Assembly (NCBI GenBank): GCA_039819085.1
Contig: JBCBSQ010000006.1
Coordinates: forward strand, 1-64,000
DNA length: 64,000 bases
DNA from: MED-G105 sp039819085
GTDB lineage: Bacteria; Pseudomonadota; Alphaproteobacteria; Caulobacterales; Parvularculaceae
Direction of reading: 5' to 3'
Positions 16,373-24,796 of the stretch are shown here, piece after piece; position 1 is the first letter of the stretch; each line of letters opens with the position of its first letter. The notes under the pieces were generated by a model. The model was not told the DNA's origin, ran no database searches, and saw nothing but the letters and a program-made list of their open reading frames with translations. The position numbers were made by a program, and so were the translations under genes.

Positions 16373-18511
16373 ATGACTCTAAGCTTGGCGCTGATCATCG
16401 GAGCAGGCGCGCTCGCCATTCTTTACGGCGTTTTCACAATTCAGTCCGTGATGGCGCTGCCGGCCGGCAATGACCGGATGAAGGAAATCGCCGGCGCGAT
16501 TCAGGAAGGCGCGACCGCCTATCTTAATCGCCAGTACACGACCATCATGATCGCCGGCGCCGCCGTGTTCGTTATCCTTCTGGTCGCATTCGGCTTCAAC
16601 CTGATCCCGGCGATCGGTTTCGCCGTCGGCGCGATCCTGTCCGGCGCGGCTGGCTTTATCGGCATGCTGGTGTCGGTGCGCGCAAATGTCCGCACCACCC
16701 AGGCGGCGAGCGAAAGCCTTGAAAAGGGTCTCTCGGTCGCATTTCGCGCAGGCGCCGTAACCGGCATGCTTGTCGCAGGCCTCGCGCTCATCGGTCTCGC
16801 CGGCTTTTTCGCCGTGCTGACAGGTCTCCTCGGAAAGGCGCCTGAAAGCCGCGAGGTCGTCACCGGCCTTATCGCCCTGTCGCTCGGCGCGTCCCTTATC
16901 TCAGTTTTTGCGCGTCTTGGCGGCGGCATCTTCACGAAGGGCGCTGACGTCGGCGGCGACATGGTCGGCAAGGTCGAGGCCGGCATTCCTGAAGACGATC
17001 CGCGCAACGCCGCAACGATTGCAGACAATGTGGGCGACAATGTCGGCGACTGCGCCGGCATGGCCGCGGACCTGTTCGAAACCTATGTCGTGACGGTCGC
17101 CGCGACGATGGTCCTCGGCTCGATCCTGTTCACGGCGAACGCCGCCAACTTCATGCTCTATCCCCTGGCGATCGGCGGCGCATGCATTGTTACGTCAATT
17201 GCGGGCACCTTCGCCGTTCGCCTCTCGCAAGGCTCCACGAATGTGATGGGCGCGCTCTACAAAGGCCTCATTGCGACGGGCGTCCTGTCGTTGATCGCGA
17301 TCGGCCTTGTCACCAACTTCGTCTTTGGCTTCTCCGACCCGATCGGCGAAACCACAGGCGGCCAGAGCTTCACCGGCATGAGCCTCTTTTTGTGCGGCGT
17401 TCTCGGCCTCATCGTCACGGGCCTAATTGTGTGGATTACGGAGTATTACACCGGAACGGGGTTCCGTCCGGTGAAGTCCGTCGCCGCCGCCTCCGAAACG
17501 GGCCACGGCACCAATGTCATTCAGGGTCTCGCCGTCTCCATGGAGGCGACCGCCGGCCCGGCGATCGTCATCGTGATCGGCATCATCGTCGCTTACAATC
17601 TGGCGGGCCTCTACGGCATCGCGACGGCGGTGACGACGATGCTCGCGCTCGCCGGCATGATCGTCGCCCTCGACGCCTTTGGTCCGGTGACGGACAATGC
17701 GGGCGGCATCGCGGAGATGGCCGGCCTTGAAGGGTCGGTCCGCGAAACCACTGACGCGCTCGACGCCGTCGGCAATACGACCAAGGCGGTGACCAAGGGG
17801 TACGCGATCGGTTCGGCGGGGCTCGGGGCGCTCGTTCTGTTTGCCGCGTATACGGAGGATATAAACCACTTCGTCAGCCACCCGGCGGATTTCCCCGCTT
17901 TCGCCGACGTCGCCATCGATTTCTCCCTGTCTAATCCGTACGTCGTCGTCGGGCTCTTCTTCGGCGGCCTCCTGCCCTATCTCTTCGGCTCCATGGCGAT
18001 GCAGTCTGTGGGCCGCGCCGCAGGCGCGGTGGTTGAGGAGGTCCGCACCCAGTTTCGCGAAGATCCGGGCATTATGGCGGGCACCTCAAAGCCGAACTAT
18101 GGGCGCGCCGTCGACATGCTGACGCGCGCGGCCATCAAGGAAATGATGGTCCCTTCGCTCCTGCCGATCCTGTCGCCGCTCGTTCTTTACTTTGCGGTGC
18201 TCGCGGTGGCCGGCAAATCGATGGCGCTGTCCGCTGTCGGCGCAATGCTGATGGGCGTCATCGTCACGGGCCTCTTCCTGGCGCTCTCCATGACCGCCGG
18301 CGGCGGCGCATGGGACAACGCCAAAAAATACATTGAGGACGGCAATCACGGCGGCAAGGGTTCCGAAGCCCACAAGGCCTCGGTCACGGGCGACACCGTC
18401 GGCGATCCGTACAAGGACACGGCGGGCCCTGCGGTGAACCCGATGATCAAGATCACCAATATCGTCGCGCTCTTGCTGCTGGCGGCGCTCGCCGGCGGCG
18501 GCGGGGCGTAA
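16373..18511 (+). CDS. hppA: Membrane-bound proton-pumping pyrophosphatase, K+-independent type
   Basis: A 712-residue, about 16-helix integral membrane pyrophosphatase. It couples PPi hydrolysis to H+ export, adding to the proton motive force and removing PPi from biosynthesis. Landmarks are FTKGADVGGDMVGKVEAGIPEDDPRN (the Mg-PPi site), DNVGDNVGDCAGMAADLFE, DAFGPVTDNAGGIAEM and DTVGDPYKDTAGPAVNP. The GNTTKA motif has Lys where K+-dependent enzymes have Ala (GNTTAA), which marks this as the K+-independent, H+-pumping class. The start ATG at 16373 follows GGGAAGGG. A strong intrinsic terminator lies 26 bases after the stop, so it is a single-gene unit. Confidence 0.95.
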   Translation: MTLSLALIIGAGALAILYGVFTIQSVMALPAGNDRMKEIAGAIQEGATAYLNRQYTTIMIAGAAVFVILLVAFGFNLIPAIGFAVGAILSGAAGFIGMLVSVRANVRTTQAASESLEKGLSVAFRAGAVTGMLVAGLALIGLAGFFAVLTGLLGKAPESREVVTGLIALSLGASLISVFARLGGGIFTKGADVGGDMVGKVEAGIPEDDPRNAATIADNVGDNVGDCAGMAADLFETYVVTVAATMVLGSILFTANAANFMLYPLAIGGACIVTSIAGTFAVRLSQGSTNVMGALYKGLIATGVLSLIAIGLVTNFVFGFSDPIGETTGGQSFTGMSLFLCGVLGLIVTGLIVWITEYYTGTGFRPVKSVAAASETGHGTNVIQGLAVSMEATAGPAIVIVIGIIVAYNLAGLYGIATAVTTMLALAGMIVALDAFGPVTDNAGGIAEMAGLEGSVRETTDALDAVGNTTKAVTKGYAIGSAGLGALVLFAAYTEDINHFVSHPADFPAFADVAIDFSLSNPYVVVGLFFGGLLPYLFGSMAMQSVGRAAGAVVEEVRTQFREDPGIMAGTSKPNYGRAVDMLTRAAIKEMMVPSLLPILSPLVLYFAVLAVAGKSMALSAVGAMLMGVIVTGLFLALSMTAGGGAWDNAKKYIEDGNHGGKGSEAHKASVTGDTVGDPYKDTAGPAVNPMIKITNIVALLLLAALAGGGGA

Positions 18512-18537
18512 CGGTCCGCGGTCATCTCAAGAGACGG

Positions 18538-18567
18538 AAAAGCCCCGGCCCCGCGCTGGGGCTTTTT
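18538..18567 (+). terminator. Rho-independent terminator after hppA
   Basis: AAAAGCCCC at 18538-18546 pairs with GGGGCTTTT at 18558-18566 across an 11-base loop, and the right arm runs into a T tract. An A-rich left flank means it could also work for the convergent lipoprotein gene. Confidence 0.8.
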
Positions 18568-18581
18568 GTCAGCATAAGCTG

Positions 18582-19109
18582 TTATTTCGCCGGCCTTTGC
18601 ATCATCTGATCAAAAAACGCCCGGTACTGATCGGATAGCTCCGGCGCGTAGAATCCCGCTTCCGGCGTGTCGTACCGTATGGCGGCGTTGTCGTCGACGA
18701 ATGCGACGACGACGTCAGAGACATGTGTCGGCGCGCCGAACTCAGCCGTAAAGGCGTCGACCATGCCATCAAGGTCCGATCGGTCCGTGAGAATCCAAAC
18801 CAGCATCAACCGACCGTCGCCGAACACAAACTCCGCTTTTCTCGGCGCGCCGAAATATGAAAAGCCCTCACAGTCGATCTGCTCTTTACGCGCGGCGCCC
18901 GGCAACGGAATATCCACCTCGCGCAGGGAGATGCCGCCGCACTCGCCCTCAAGGCGCGTGCGGATTTCCTCAATCTCGGACCCGAACGCGATCACTTCCG
19001 GCCGGACGCTCGTCCCATTTTTGGGCGTATCGATGTGCGCGCAGCCAGCGCCTGCGATCATTATGAGGCCGCCGGACGCGGCCAGTTTGTTCCGAAGCGT
19101 GAATTTCAT
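18582..19109 (-). CDS. Uncharacterised lipoprotein
   Basis: A 175-residue protein with a lipoprotein signal: MKFTLRNKLAASGG, then IMIAGAGC with the lipid-attachment Cys at about residue 22. The rest is a mixed alpha/beta domain with two further Cys pairs (CGGISLRE and DCEGFSYFG), suggesting a periplasmic disulfide. I do not recognise a named domain. Parts such as FSYFGAPRKAEFVFGDGRLMLVWIL resemble proteins that are compared across alphaproteobacteria as hypothetical. AGGGGG at about 19112-19117 on the minus strand supports the ATG at 19107-19109. It converges with hppA, sharing the terminator between them. Confidence 0.7.
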   Translation of the reverse strand: MKFTLRNKLAASGGLIMIAGAGCAHIDTPKNGTSVRPEVIAFGSEIEEIRTRLEGECGGISLREVDIPLPGAARKEQIDCEGFSYFGAPRKAEFVFGDGRLMLVWILTDRSDLDGMVDAFTAEFGAPTHVSDVVVAFVDDNAAIRYDTPEAGFYAPELSDQYRAFFDQMMQRPAK

Positions 19110-19318
19110 GGGAGCCCCCTTATCTAGCGTGTCGCGACTACGGCCATATCGATCCGCAAAGTCACCAGGGTTTTCGCCGCTTCGGTTCACTGGCGCGGCG
19201 AAGCGATGATAGTCCGCCTAGGAGCGCACGCGACGGGCGCCGCGTCGCCATTGCGCAGCCTTTTTCGTGCGCGAACTAATCCGTAAGCACCACCAGGGCG
19301 ACGCGGGGATGATTGGCC
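19110..19318. other. Divergent intergenic region, lipoprotein gene and DUF817 gene
   Basis: 209 bases between divergent starts. It must hold two promoters. I see no clear operator, hairpin or small gene. Confidence 0.35.
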
Positions 19319-20206
19319 ATGAGGAGCGAGAACGCTAGCCGATACAAGGGGCGCAGCCGCGTCGACATTGTCCTTGAGCGCGCTCTCCCGCCTATCGAAG
19401 CGCGCCTCGCCCGCATCTTGCCCACATGGGCGGTCCATGCGCTGACCGAGTTCCTTGTCTTCGGCGTTAAGCAGGCCTGGGCGTGTCTTTTCGGCGGATT
19501 GATGCTCTCGGCGATCCTAATGACGGGGATCCTTTGGCCTGCGGACGCGCCGCTCGCTCGGTATGACTTTCTCTTCCTCTACGCCATCGCCATTCAGGCG
19601 GCGTTCCTTGCGACCCGGCTTGAGCGGCCGCAAGAGGCGCTGGTGATCCTCATCTTTCATGTCGTCGGCACGGCGATGGAGGTGTTCAAGACCCATGTGG
19701 GCTCGTGGACTTATCCGGAGGCGAACGTTTTTCGAATAGGCGGCGTGCCGTTGTTTTCTGGGTTTATGTACGCCGCGGTCGGCTCCTATTTCGCGCGGGT
19801 TGCGCGTACGTTCGAATTTCGTTTCAGCCACTACCCCCCCTTTTTATGGACGTTCCTTCTTGCTGCGCTCATCTACGCGAATTTCTTCACCCATCATTTC
19901 GCGCCGGACATTCGCCCGGCGCTGTTCGTTTTCGCCGCAGTCCTTTTCTGGCGCACGCCGGTCAGCTACCGCGTCTGGCGCTGGCGTCATCGCATGCCGC
20001 TGCTGCTCGGCTTTTTTCTGGTGGCGGTTTTTATCTGGATCGCGGAGAACCTCGGAACGCTCGCGGGCGCCTGGATCTATCCGGATCAGGCGAACGGCTG
20101 GCGGATCGTGTCGTTCGCTAAGCTCGGGTCCTGGTATCTCCTGATGCTGATCTCGTGGGTGCTTGTCACGATCGTTCATCCGCCAGCGGAGGAGGGCCAG
20201 GGATGA
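19319..20206 (+). CDS. DUF817 family integral membrane protein
   Basis: A 295-residue membrane protein with about eight hydrophobic helices. It matches DUF817: FLVFGVKQAWACLFGGLML, HVVGTAMEVFKTHVGSWTYPE, FRIGGVPLFSGFMYAAVGSY, ANFFTHHFAPD and WIAENLGTLAGAWIYP. Conserved Glu, His and Trp in the membrane resemble a substrate site, but the function of the family is not established. Start at ATG 19319; a TTG two codons earlier is less likely. The TGA overlaps the ATG of the HAD phosphatase gene (ATGA at 20203-20206), so the two are translated together and may act on related substrates. Confidence 0.82.
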   Translation: MRSENASRYKGRSRVDIVLERALPPIEARLARILPTWAVHALTEFLVFGVKQAWACLFGGLMLSAILMTGILWPADAPLARYDFLFLYAIAIQAAFLATRLERPQEALVILIFHVVGTAMEVFKTHVGSWTYPEANVFRIGGVPLFSGFMYAAVGSYFARVARTFEFRFSHYPPFLWTFLLAALIYANFFTHHFAPDIRPALFVFAAVLFWRTPVSYRVWRWRHRMPLLLGFFLVAVFIWIAENLGTLAGAWIYPDQANGWRIVSFAKLGSWYLLMLISWVLVTIVHPPAEEGQG

Positions 20207-20889
20207 CATTTGACGCGGTGATCTTCGACTGCGATGGCGTTCTGGTGGATTCGGAGGTGCTGTCGATCCGCGGAGAGCGCGAGGTGCTGGCGGAAATGGG
20301 ACTTCACTACGACCCGCCTGCGTATGTCGAGCGGTATTGCGGGATGCACGACGACGCCTTCTTCAAGGCGCTAAGGGCCGATTATGAATCGCGCCTTGCG
20401 CGCGCCGCCCCTGATGATTTCGAAGAACGGCTGCTGGAAGGACGCCGCCGCCGCAAGAGCGAGCTTCAGGCGGTTCCGGGAGCGGCCGACGCGGCCCGCG
20501 CGGTCAAGGCGCTGGTCGCCAACGTCGCCGTCGCTTCGTCGTCACGCGCGCATTTCCTCAAATCAAAACTGGAGCGGACGGCGCTCTATGACGTCTTTGC
20601 GCCGCACGTCTATTCGGCTGATCTCGTTGCGCGCGGAAAGCCGGCCCCGGATGTATTTCTCTATGCCGCCGACCGGGTTGGCGTCGCGCCCGAGCGCTGT
20701 CTTGTGCTGGAGGATTCCGTCAACGGCGTCACCGCGGGCGCCGCGGCGGGCATGACCGTCTGGGGATTTGCAGGCGGCGGCCACATATTCGAGGGGCACA
20801 CGGAGCGTTTGCGGGAAGCTGGCGCCGCCGCGATCGTCGCCTCGTTCGCGGACCTCTCCGCTAATGTGTCGTCGACGCTAGGGGCTTGA
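20203..20889 (+). CDS. HAD-superfamily phosphatase/phosphomutase (PGP or beta-PGM-like)
   Basis: A 228-residue HAD subfamily IA enzyme. The nucleophile motif is FDCDGVLVDSE (residues 7-17, DxD with the acid/base Asp), the cap follows, motif II is VAVASSSRAHF, motif III Lys lies in ARGKPAPDVFLYAADRVG, and motif IV is CLVLEDSVNGVTAG. This is the pattern of phosphoglycolate phosphatase and beta-phosphoglucomutase-like enzymes acting on small sugar phosphates; the exact substrate cannot be told. ATG at 20203 overlaps the end of the DUF817 gene. About 190 bases follow before the next gene. Confidence 0.85.
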   Translation: MTFDAVIFDCDGVLVDSEVLSIRGEREVLAEMGLHYDPPAYVERYCGMHDDAFFKALRADYESRLARAAPDDFEERLLEGRRRRKSELQAVPGAADAARAVKALVANVAVASSSRAHFLKSKLERTALYDVFAPHVYSADLVARGKPAPDVFLYAADRVGVAPERCLVLEDSVNGVTAGAAAGMTVWGFAGGGHIFEGHTERLREAGAAAIVASFADLSANVSSTLGA

Positions 20890-20979
20890 TCGAGAGGCGG
20901 CGGCGTGGCGATGGGCTGTCGTGACAGGCGGGCTCCTCCTACGGCCGCCGGCCCTCATGATCACGCCGAGCAATCATTG

Positions 20980-20995
20980 TTAACTTTTTGATAAC
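20980..20995 (+). promoter_or_regulatory. Candidate CtrA box upstream of the small periplasmic protein gene
   Basis: TTAA, then seven bases, then ATAAC (followed by CAT), 85 bases before the ATG at 21080. The CtrA consensus is TTAA-N7-TTAAC, so there is one mismatch, and the TAACCAT end also fits the known half-site. Recognised by eye only; binding is inference. Confidence 0.4.
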
Positions 20996-21079
20996 CATGC
21001 TGAAAGCGCGCGACGTCAACGGCTCGGCGCCCTATCACGCGACGTCGATTGAAATGTCCAAATCGTGGGAGGACTGTAG

Positions 21080-21406
21080 ATGAAAAAGCTTCTTGTCGCC
21101 GCCGCCTTGGCCTTTGTCGCCGGACCGGCGCTCGCCGATACGACGGTGGAGTTCAAGCGTGACACCGGCGAAGTAAATGTCGTCATCATGAAGGGTGAAG
21201 GCGTCGCCGCGTTGCCGGACGGAACGCCGCTGACCTACACCTATGACGAGGAAGCCATGAAGATGTGCTTCATCGTTGAAGGCATGGACCCGAACTGCGT
21301 TGTCTTCGAAGACCACATTCCGGAGCCGAAAGTCGGCGACACGTCTCGCTACACCGCGGCGGACGGCGCCCTCGGCACCGCGACGGTGACGGCCATCACG
21401 GAGTAA
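21080..21406 (+). CDS. Small exported protein of unknown function
   Basis: A 108-residue protein with a clean Sec signal peptide (MKKLLVAAALAFVAGPALA, cleavage after residue 19) and an 89-residue mature part of beta-strand character. It has two Cys (KMCFIVEG and PNCVVFED), close enough for a disulfide, and many Asp and Glu. I do not recognise the family. GGGAGG at about 21066-21071 fixes the ATG. It is a single-gene unit with its own terminator, and a CtrA-like box lies upstream, which would suggest cell-cycle or motility control if real. Confidence 0.75.
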   Translation: MKKLLVAAALAFVAGPALADTTVEFKRDTGEVNVVIMKGEGVAALPDGTPLTYTYDEEAMKMCFIVEGMDPNCVVFEDHIPEPKVGDTSRYTAADGALGTATVTAITE

Positions 21407-21436
21407 ACCGTCCTTTCTGGACGAATTGCACCAGGG

Positions 21437-21466
21437 GCCCGGCGCGGGAAACGCGCCGGGCTTTTT
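21437..21466 (+). terminator. Rho-independent terminator after the small exported protein
   Basis: GCCCGGCGCG at 21437-21446 pairs perfectly with CGCGCCGGGC at 21452-21461 across a GGAAA loop, and is followed directly by TTTTT at 21462-21466. Textbook form. Confidence 0.9.
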
Positions 21467-21519
21467 GTTTGCGCTGAGTTCGCTAAAGGGGGCGGATCGC
21501 GCATGGTGAGGCTTTCTTG

Positions 21520-22557
21520 ATGCTGTTTGCTTCTGACAATTGGGCGGGGGCCGCGCCGGAGGTCCTGAAGGCGGTGGTCGACGCCAATGAGGGCGGCGCG
21601 CCTTCCTATGGCGGGGATCCCTGGACCGAACGGGCCAATGCGGCGTTGTCGGCGGTCTTTGAGCGGGACGTCGCGGCGTTCTTTGTGGGCACGGGCGGGG
21701 CGGCGAACGGGCTGGCGCTTTCTGTGCTTGCGCCCCCCTACGGCATGATCGCCTGCCATGAAGCGGCGCATGTCCAGATGGATGAATGCGCCGGGCCGGC
21801 GTTTTTCACCGGCGGCGCAAAGCTCCTGCCGGTCGCCGGCGCAAATGGCAAGCTGACGCCGGCAAGCCTTGAGGCTGCGATCGGCGGCTTCCCGGATCGA
21901 CCGCCGCACTCAAGCCCTTTCGCCGCGCTCACCCTAACCCAAGGGACGGAATTCGGAACCGTTTATCAGCCGACGGAGGTCGTTGCGCTCTGCAACGTGG
22001 CGCGGCGCGCCGGCATGAAGACGCATATGGACGGCGCGCGGTTCGCGAACGCGATCGCCGCGCTCGGTTGCGCGCCCGCGGACGTCACCTGGCGCGCCGG
22101 CGTTGACGTTTTATCGTTCGGCGGCACCAAGAATGGCTGCCTCGCGGCGGAGGCGGTGATTTTCTTCAATCCAGACGACGTCAAGGATTTCGAGTATCGC
22201 CGAAAGCGGGCGGGGCAGCTGTTCTCGAAGTCGCGGTTTCTGGCGGCGCAATTTGTCGCTTACCTGAACGATGGCCTTTGGTTGAGGCTCGCCGCGCGGG
22301 CGAACGCCGCGGCGAAGCGCCTGAGCGACGGCCTCTCTGGAATCGACGGCTGCAAGATCTGGGCGTCGACGCAGATGAATGAAGTGTTCGCCTCATTTCC
22401 TTCGGAGACGGAGGAACGATTGAAAGCGGCGGGCGCCGCCTTCTATCCCTGGATCACGCCGGGCGACCCGGCGGGCGGGCGCATGCGGCGCCTCATCTGT
22501 TCGTTCGCGACGACGGAGGAAGAGGTGAATCAGTTGCTCGCCGTCGCGCGCGGATGA
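21520..22557 (+). CDS. ltaE: Low-specificity L-threonine aldolase
   Basis: A 345-residue fold-type I PLP enzyme. It cleaves L-threonine or allo-threonine to glycine and acetaldehyde in the cytoplasm. Landmarks are MLFASDNWAGAAPEVL, SYGGDPWTE, FFVGTGGAANGLAL, HEAAHVQMDECAG, KTHMDGARFANA and VLSFGGTKNGCLAAEAVIFF, where the TKN lysine binds PLP. This matches the LtaE branch in length and motif order. ATG at 21520; a TTG codon just before it could be used but is less likely. It converges on the HDAC-like gene, 15 bases away, with no terminator visible. Confidence 0.9.
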   Translation: MLFASDNWAGAAPEVLKAVVDANEGGAPSYGGDPWTERANAALSAVFERDVAAFFVGTGGAANGLALSVLAPPYGMIACHEAAHVQMDECAGPAFFTGGAKLLPVAGANGKLTPASLEAAIGGFPDRPPHSSPFAALTLTQGTEFGTVYQPTEVVALCNVARRAGMKTHMDGARFANAIAALGCAPADVTWRAGVDVLSFGGTKNGCLAAEAVIFFNPDDVKDFEYRRKRAGQLFSKSRFLAAQFVAYLNDGLWLRLAARANAAAKRLSDGLSGIDGCKIWASTQMNEVFASFPSETEERLKAAGAAFYPWITPGDPAGGRMRRLICSFATTEEEVNQLLAVARG

Positions 22558-22572
22558 TCGAGCCTCGCAAGG

Positions 22573-23469
22573 TTATCCGTATACATCCCGCGCGGCGCGA
22601 TAGGCGCCGGCGTAGGCTTTGACGCTCTCCTCGATGGGGTCCGCGTAACCGCCGCCGATCGCCATCGAGACAGGAATGCTTCCGGATTTGCACGCGCGCA
22701 GAACCATTTCGTCGCGGGCGTAGAGGCCCTCATGGCTGAGCGCGAGCCGGCCCAGTCTGTCGTCTTCCAATGGATCGACGCCCGCCTGGTAGAGGACGAT
22801 GTCAGGCTGAAAGGCGAAGGCCGCAGGCAGGGCGTCGCCAAGGGCGCGCAGATAGGCCGCGTCCTCGGTTCCGTCGGGCAGTCCGACGTCGAGATCCGAA
22901 GATTGCTTGCGGAAAGGGAAGTTTTTTTCTCCGTGAACTGACAGGACGAAGACGTCGTCTCGCGGGGCCAGGATCGCCGCATTGCCGTCGCCCTGGTGGA
23001 CGTCGAGGTCAATAATGGCGACGCGGGCCGCCTCGCCGGCGTTGAGGAGCGCGAGCGCCGCTACGGCGAAGTCGTTGAAGACGCAATAGCCTGAGCCGAA
23101 ACCATAATGGGCGTGATGGGTGCCGCCAGCGAGTTGCCCTGCAATCCCGTCGCGCAGCGCGGCGCGGGCCGCGGCGATCGCCCCGCCGCACGTCGTTCGG
23201 GCGCGGCGGGCTATGTGGGGTGACCAGGGAAAGCCGATGCGGCGCATGGCCGCCGGCTCGATCGTGCCGTCTTCGATTGATGCGACATAGGCGGGGTCAT
23301 GGGCGCGGAAAAGATCCGCATCGGTCGCTTCCGGCGAGGCCTGAAGTTCGGACGCCGACACAAGCCCATCCTCGAGAAGCCGACGGCGCAACATGCCGTA
23401 TTTTTCGCCCGGGAACCGATGCCCCGGCGGCAGCTTCAGGTCGAAGTCGTCAGAGTAGTAGACGTCCAT
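22573..23469 (-). CDS. Histone deacetylase superfamily protein
   Basis: A 298-residue zinc-dependent arginase/deacetylase-fold enzyme. The key residues are all visible: the His-His dyad in AGGTHHAHYGFGSGYCVFNDFAV, the zinc Asp and His in IIDLDVHQGDGNAA, the third zinc Asp in LYQAGVDPLEDDRLG and the glycine loop in AIGGGYADP. The best match is the class IV-like bacterial group. Such bacterial proteins deacetylate small acetylated amines or acetyl-lysine; the substrate is open. The start ATG lies 19 bases after the ferrochelatase stop, so the two are likely co-transcribed. No obvious pathway link between them. Confidence 0.87.
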   Translation of the reverse strand: MDVYYSDDFDLKLPPGHRFPGEKYGMLRRRLLEDGLVSASELQASPEATDADLFRAHDPAYVASIEDGTIEPAAMRRIGFPWSPHIARRARTTCGGAIAAARAALRDGIAGQLAGGTHHAHYGFGSGYCVFNDFAVAALALLNAGEAARVAIIDLDVHQGDGNAAILAPRDDVFVLSVHGEKNFPFRKQSSDLDVGLPDGTEDAAYLRALGDALPAAFAFQPDIVLYQAGVDPLEDDRLGRLALSHEGLYARDEMVLRACKSGSIPVSMAIGGGYADPIEESVKAYAGAYRAARDVYG

Positions 23470-23488
23470 GGCCGCCGTCGCCGCGCCA

Positions 23489-24607
23489 TCAGGCGCGCCG
23501 CGCGATCCACCCCGACAACTCGTCCGAGATCAGGTTTTCCATGAGGTCCACCATCGGGTCGGAATTGTTGAGGCACGGAACGTTCAGGAACTCTTCGCCG
23601 CCGCGCTCCTTGAATGTTTCGGCCGCTTCGATGCCAATCTCTTCAAGGGTCTCAAGGCAGTCAGCGACAAAGCCCGGCGTCATCACCCCGATGCGCTTGA
23701 CGCCTTCGTCCGCCAATTGCTCGATGGTTTCGTCTGTCGCGGGGCCCAGCCATTTCTCCGGACCGAAACGCGATTGGAAGGTGAGGGGCGCGTAAGCCTC
23801 GTCCCAGCCCATCCGCTCACGGAGGAGGCGCGCCGTCTTTGCGCACTGGCAGTGGTAAGGGTCGCCCTCGCTCAGGAGCCGTTCCGGCACGCCGTGGAAG
23901 GAGAGGACGACGCGCTCCGGCCGCCAGGCGATATTGGCGAACGCCGTTTCAGCCGATGCGGCGAGGGCGTCGATATAGGCCGGGGCGTCATGGAACGCCG
24001 GCGTCATCCGCAACGCCGGCTGCCATTTCAGTGTTTTGACCGCGTCGAAGGCGGCGTCATGGACGCTCGCAGTCGTCGTTGAGGAGTATTGCGGATAAAG
24101 CGGGATCACCAGAATGCGGTCGCATCCGGCGCCTTGCAGACGCCCAATCACGCTCTCCACGGACGGGTTCCCATAGCGCATCGCCCAATCGACAATGACG
24201 TCGTCATCGCCAAAGCCTTCCGAGATCCGCTCGCCGACGCGAACAGCCAGGTCGCGGGTGTAGTACCGCAACGGCGATTCATTCGACTCCGTGCGCCAGA
24301 TCGAGGCGTAGGCCTTCGCCGTTTTCGGCGGTCGGACATTTAGGATGACGCCATGCAGAAGCGGCAGCCAGAGCGCGCGGGGGTAATCGACGATCCGCGG
24401 GTCGCTCAGGAACTCCGCCAGATAGCGCCTGACCGCGGGGGTGGTCGCGGCGTCCGGCGTGCCGAGATTCACCAGTAGAACGCCAACCTTTCGCCGGGCG
24501 ATCGCCGGGTGGCCGGCGGGCAGTCGCGGTTCGCGGGCGGCTGCGGCGTCCATTGGCCCGGCCTCGGCCGGGTTATCGACGGGTTTCAACTGCGGCTGTG
24601 CGGTCAT
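23489..24607 (-). CDS. hemH: Ferrochelatase
   Basis: A 372-residue ferrochelatase that inserts Fe2+ into protoporphyrin IX, the last step of haem synthesis. Signatures are VGVLLVNLGTPDA near residue 40, YYTRDLAVRV, VIPLYPQYSSTTTAS, LSFHGVPERLLSEGDPYHCQCAKT with the catalytic His, LTFQSRFGPEKWLGPAT, and VMTPGFVADCLETLEEIG with the catalytic Glu. An N-terminal extension of about 40 residues precedes the core. Four Cys are scattered, but no clear 2Fe-2S cluster motif is seen. I use the ATG at 24605-24607; another ATG lies four codons upstream. It diverges from the permease gene at 24.8 kb. Confidence 0.93.
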   Translation of the reverse strand: MTAQPQLKPVDNPAEAGPMDAAAAREPRLPAGHPAIARRKVGVLLVNLGTPDAATTPAVRRYLAEFLSDPRIVDYPRALWLPLLHGVILNVRPPKTAKAYASIWRTESNESPLRYYTRDLAVRVGERISEGFGDDDVIVDWAMRYGNPSVESVIGRLQGAGCDRILVIPLYPQYSSTTTASVHDAAFDAVKTLKWQPALRMTPAFHDAPAYIDALAASAETAFANIAWRPERVVLSFHGVPERLLSEGDPYHCQCAKTARLLRERMGWDEAYAPLTFQSRFGPEKWLGPATDETIEQLADEGVKRIGVMTPGFVADCLETLEEIGIEAAETFKERGGEEFLNVPCLNNSDPMVDLMENLISDELSGWIARRA

Positions 24608-24796
24608 GCGTCGGTTCACTGGTTACGGCTGACATGGGATAGAGTACGCGCGGCGGGGGCTTTCGGGTTTCATTATTGCCGCAGCGCGGACGACTTCCCA
24701 GCTAAGGGGGTCACGAAACCGACATCTTAGCGTGAAACACCCCGATGCGGCGGGGAATGCGCGTTTCGTCGCGGATCGTATAACTGGAGGGGTTTC
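24608..24796. other. Divergent promoter region, hemH and permease gene
   Basis: 189 bases between divergent genes. CTGGAGGGG at 24785-24793 is the ribosome-binding site of the permease gene. A small CCCC/GGGG hairpin lies near 24741-24757. No Irr or Fur-type box was recognised. Confidence 0.35.
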
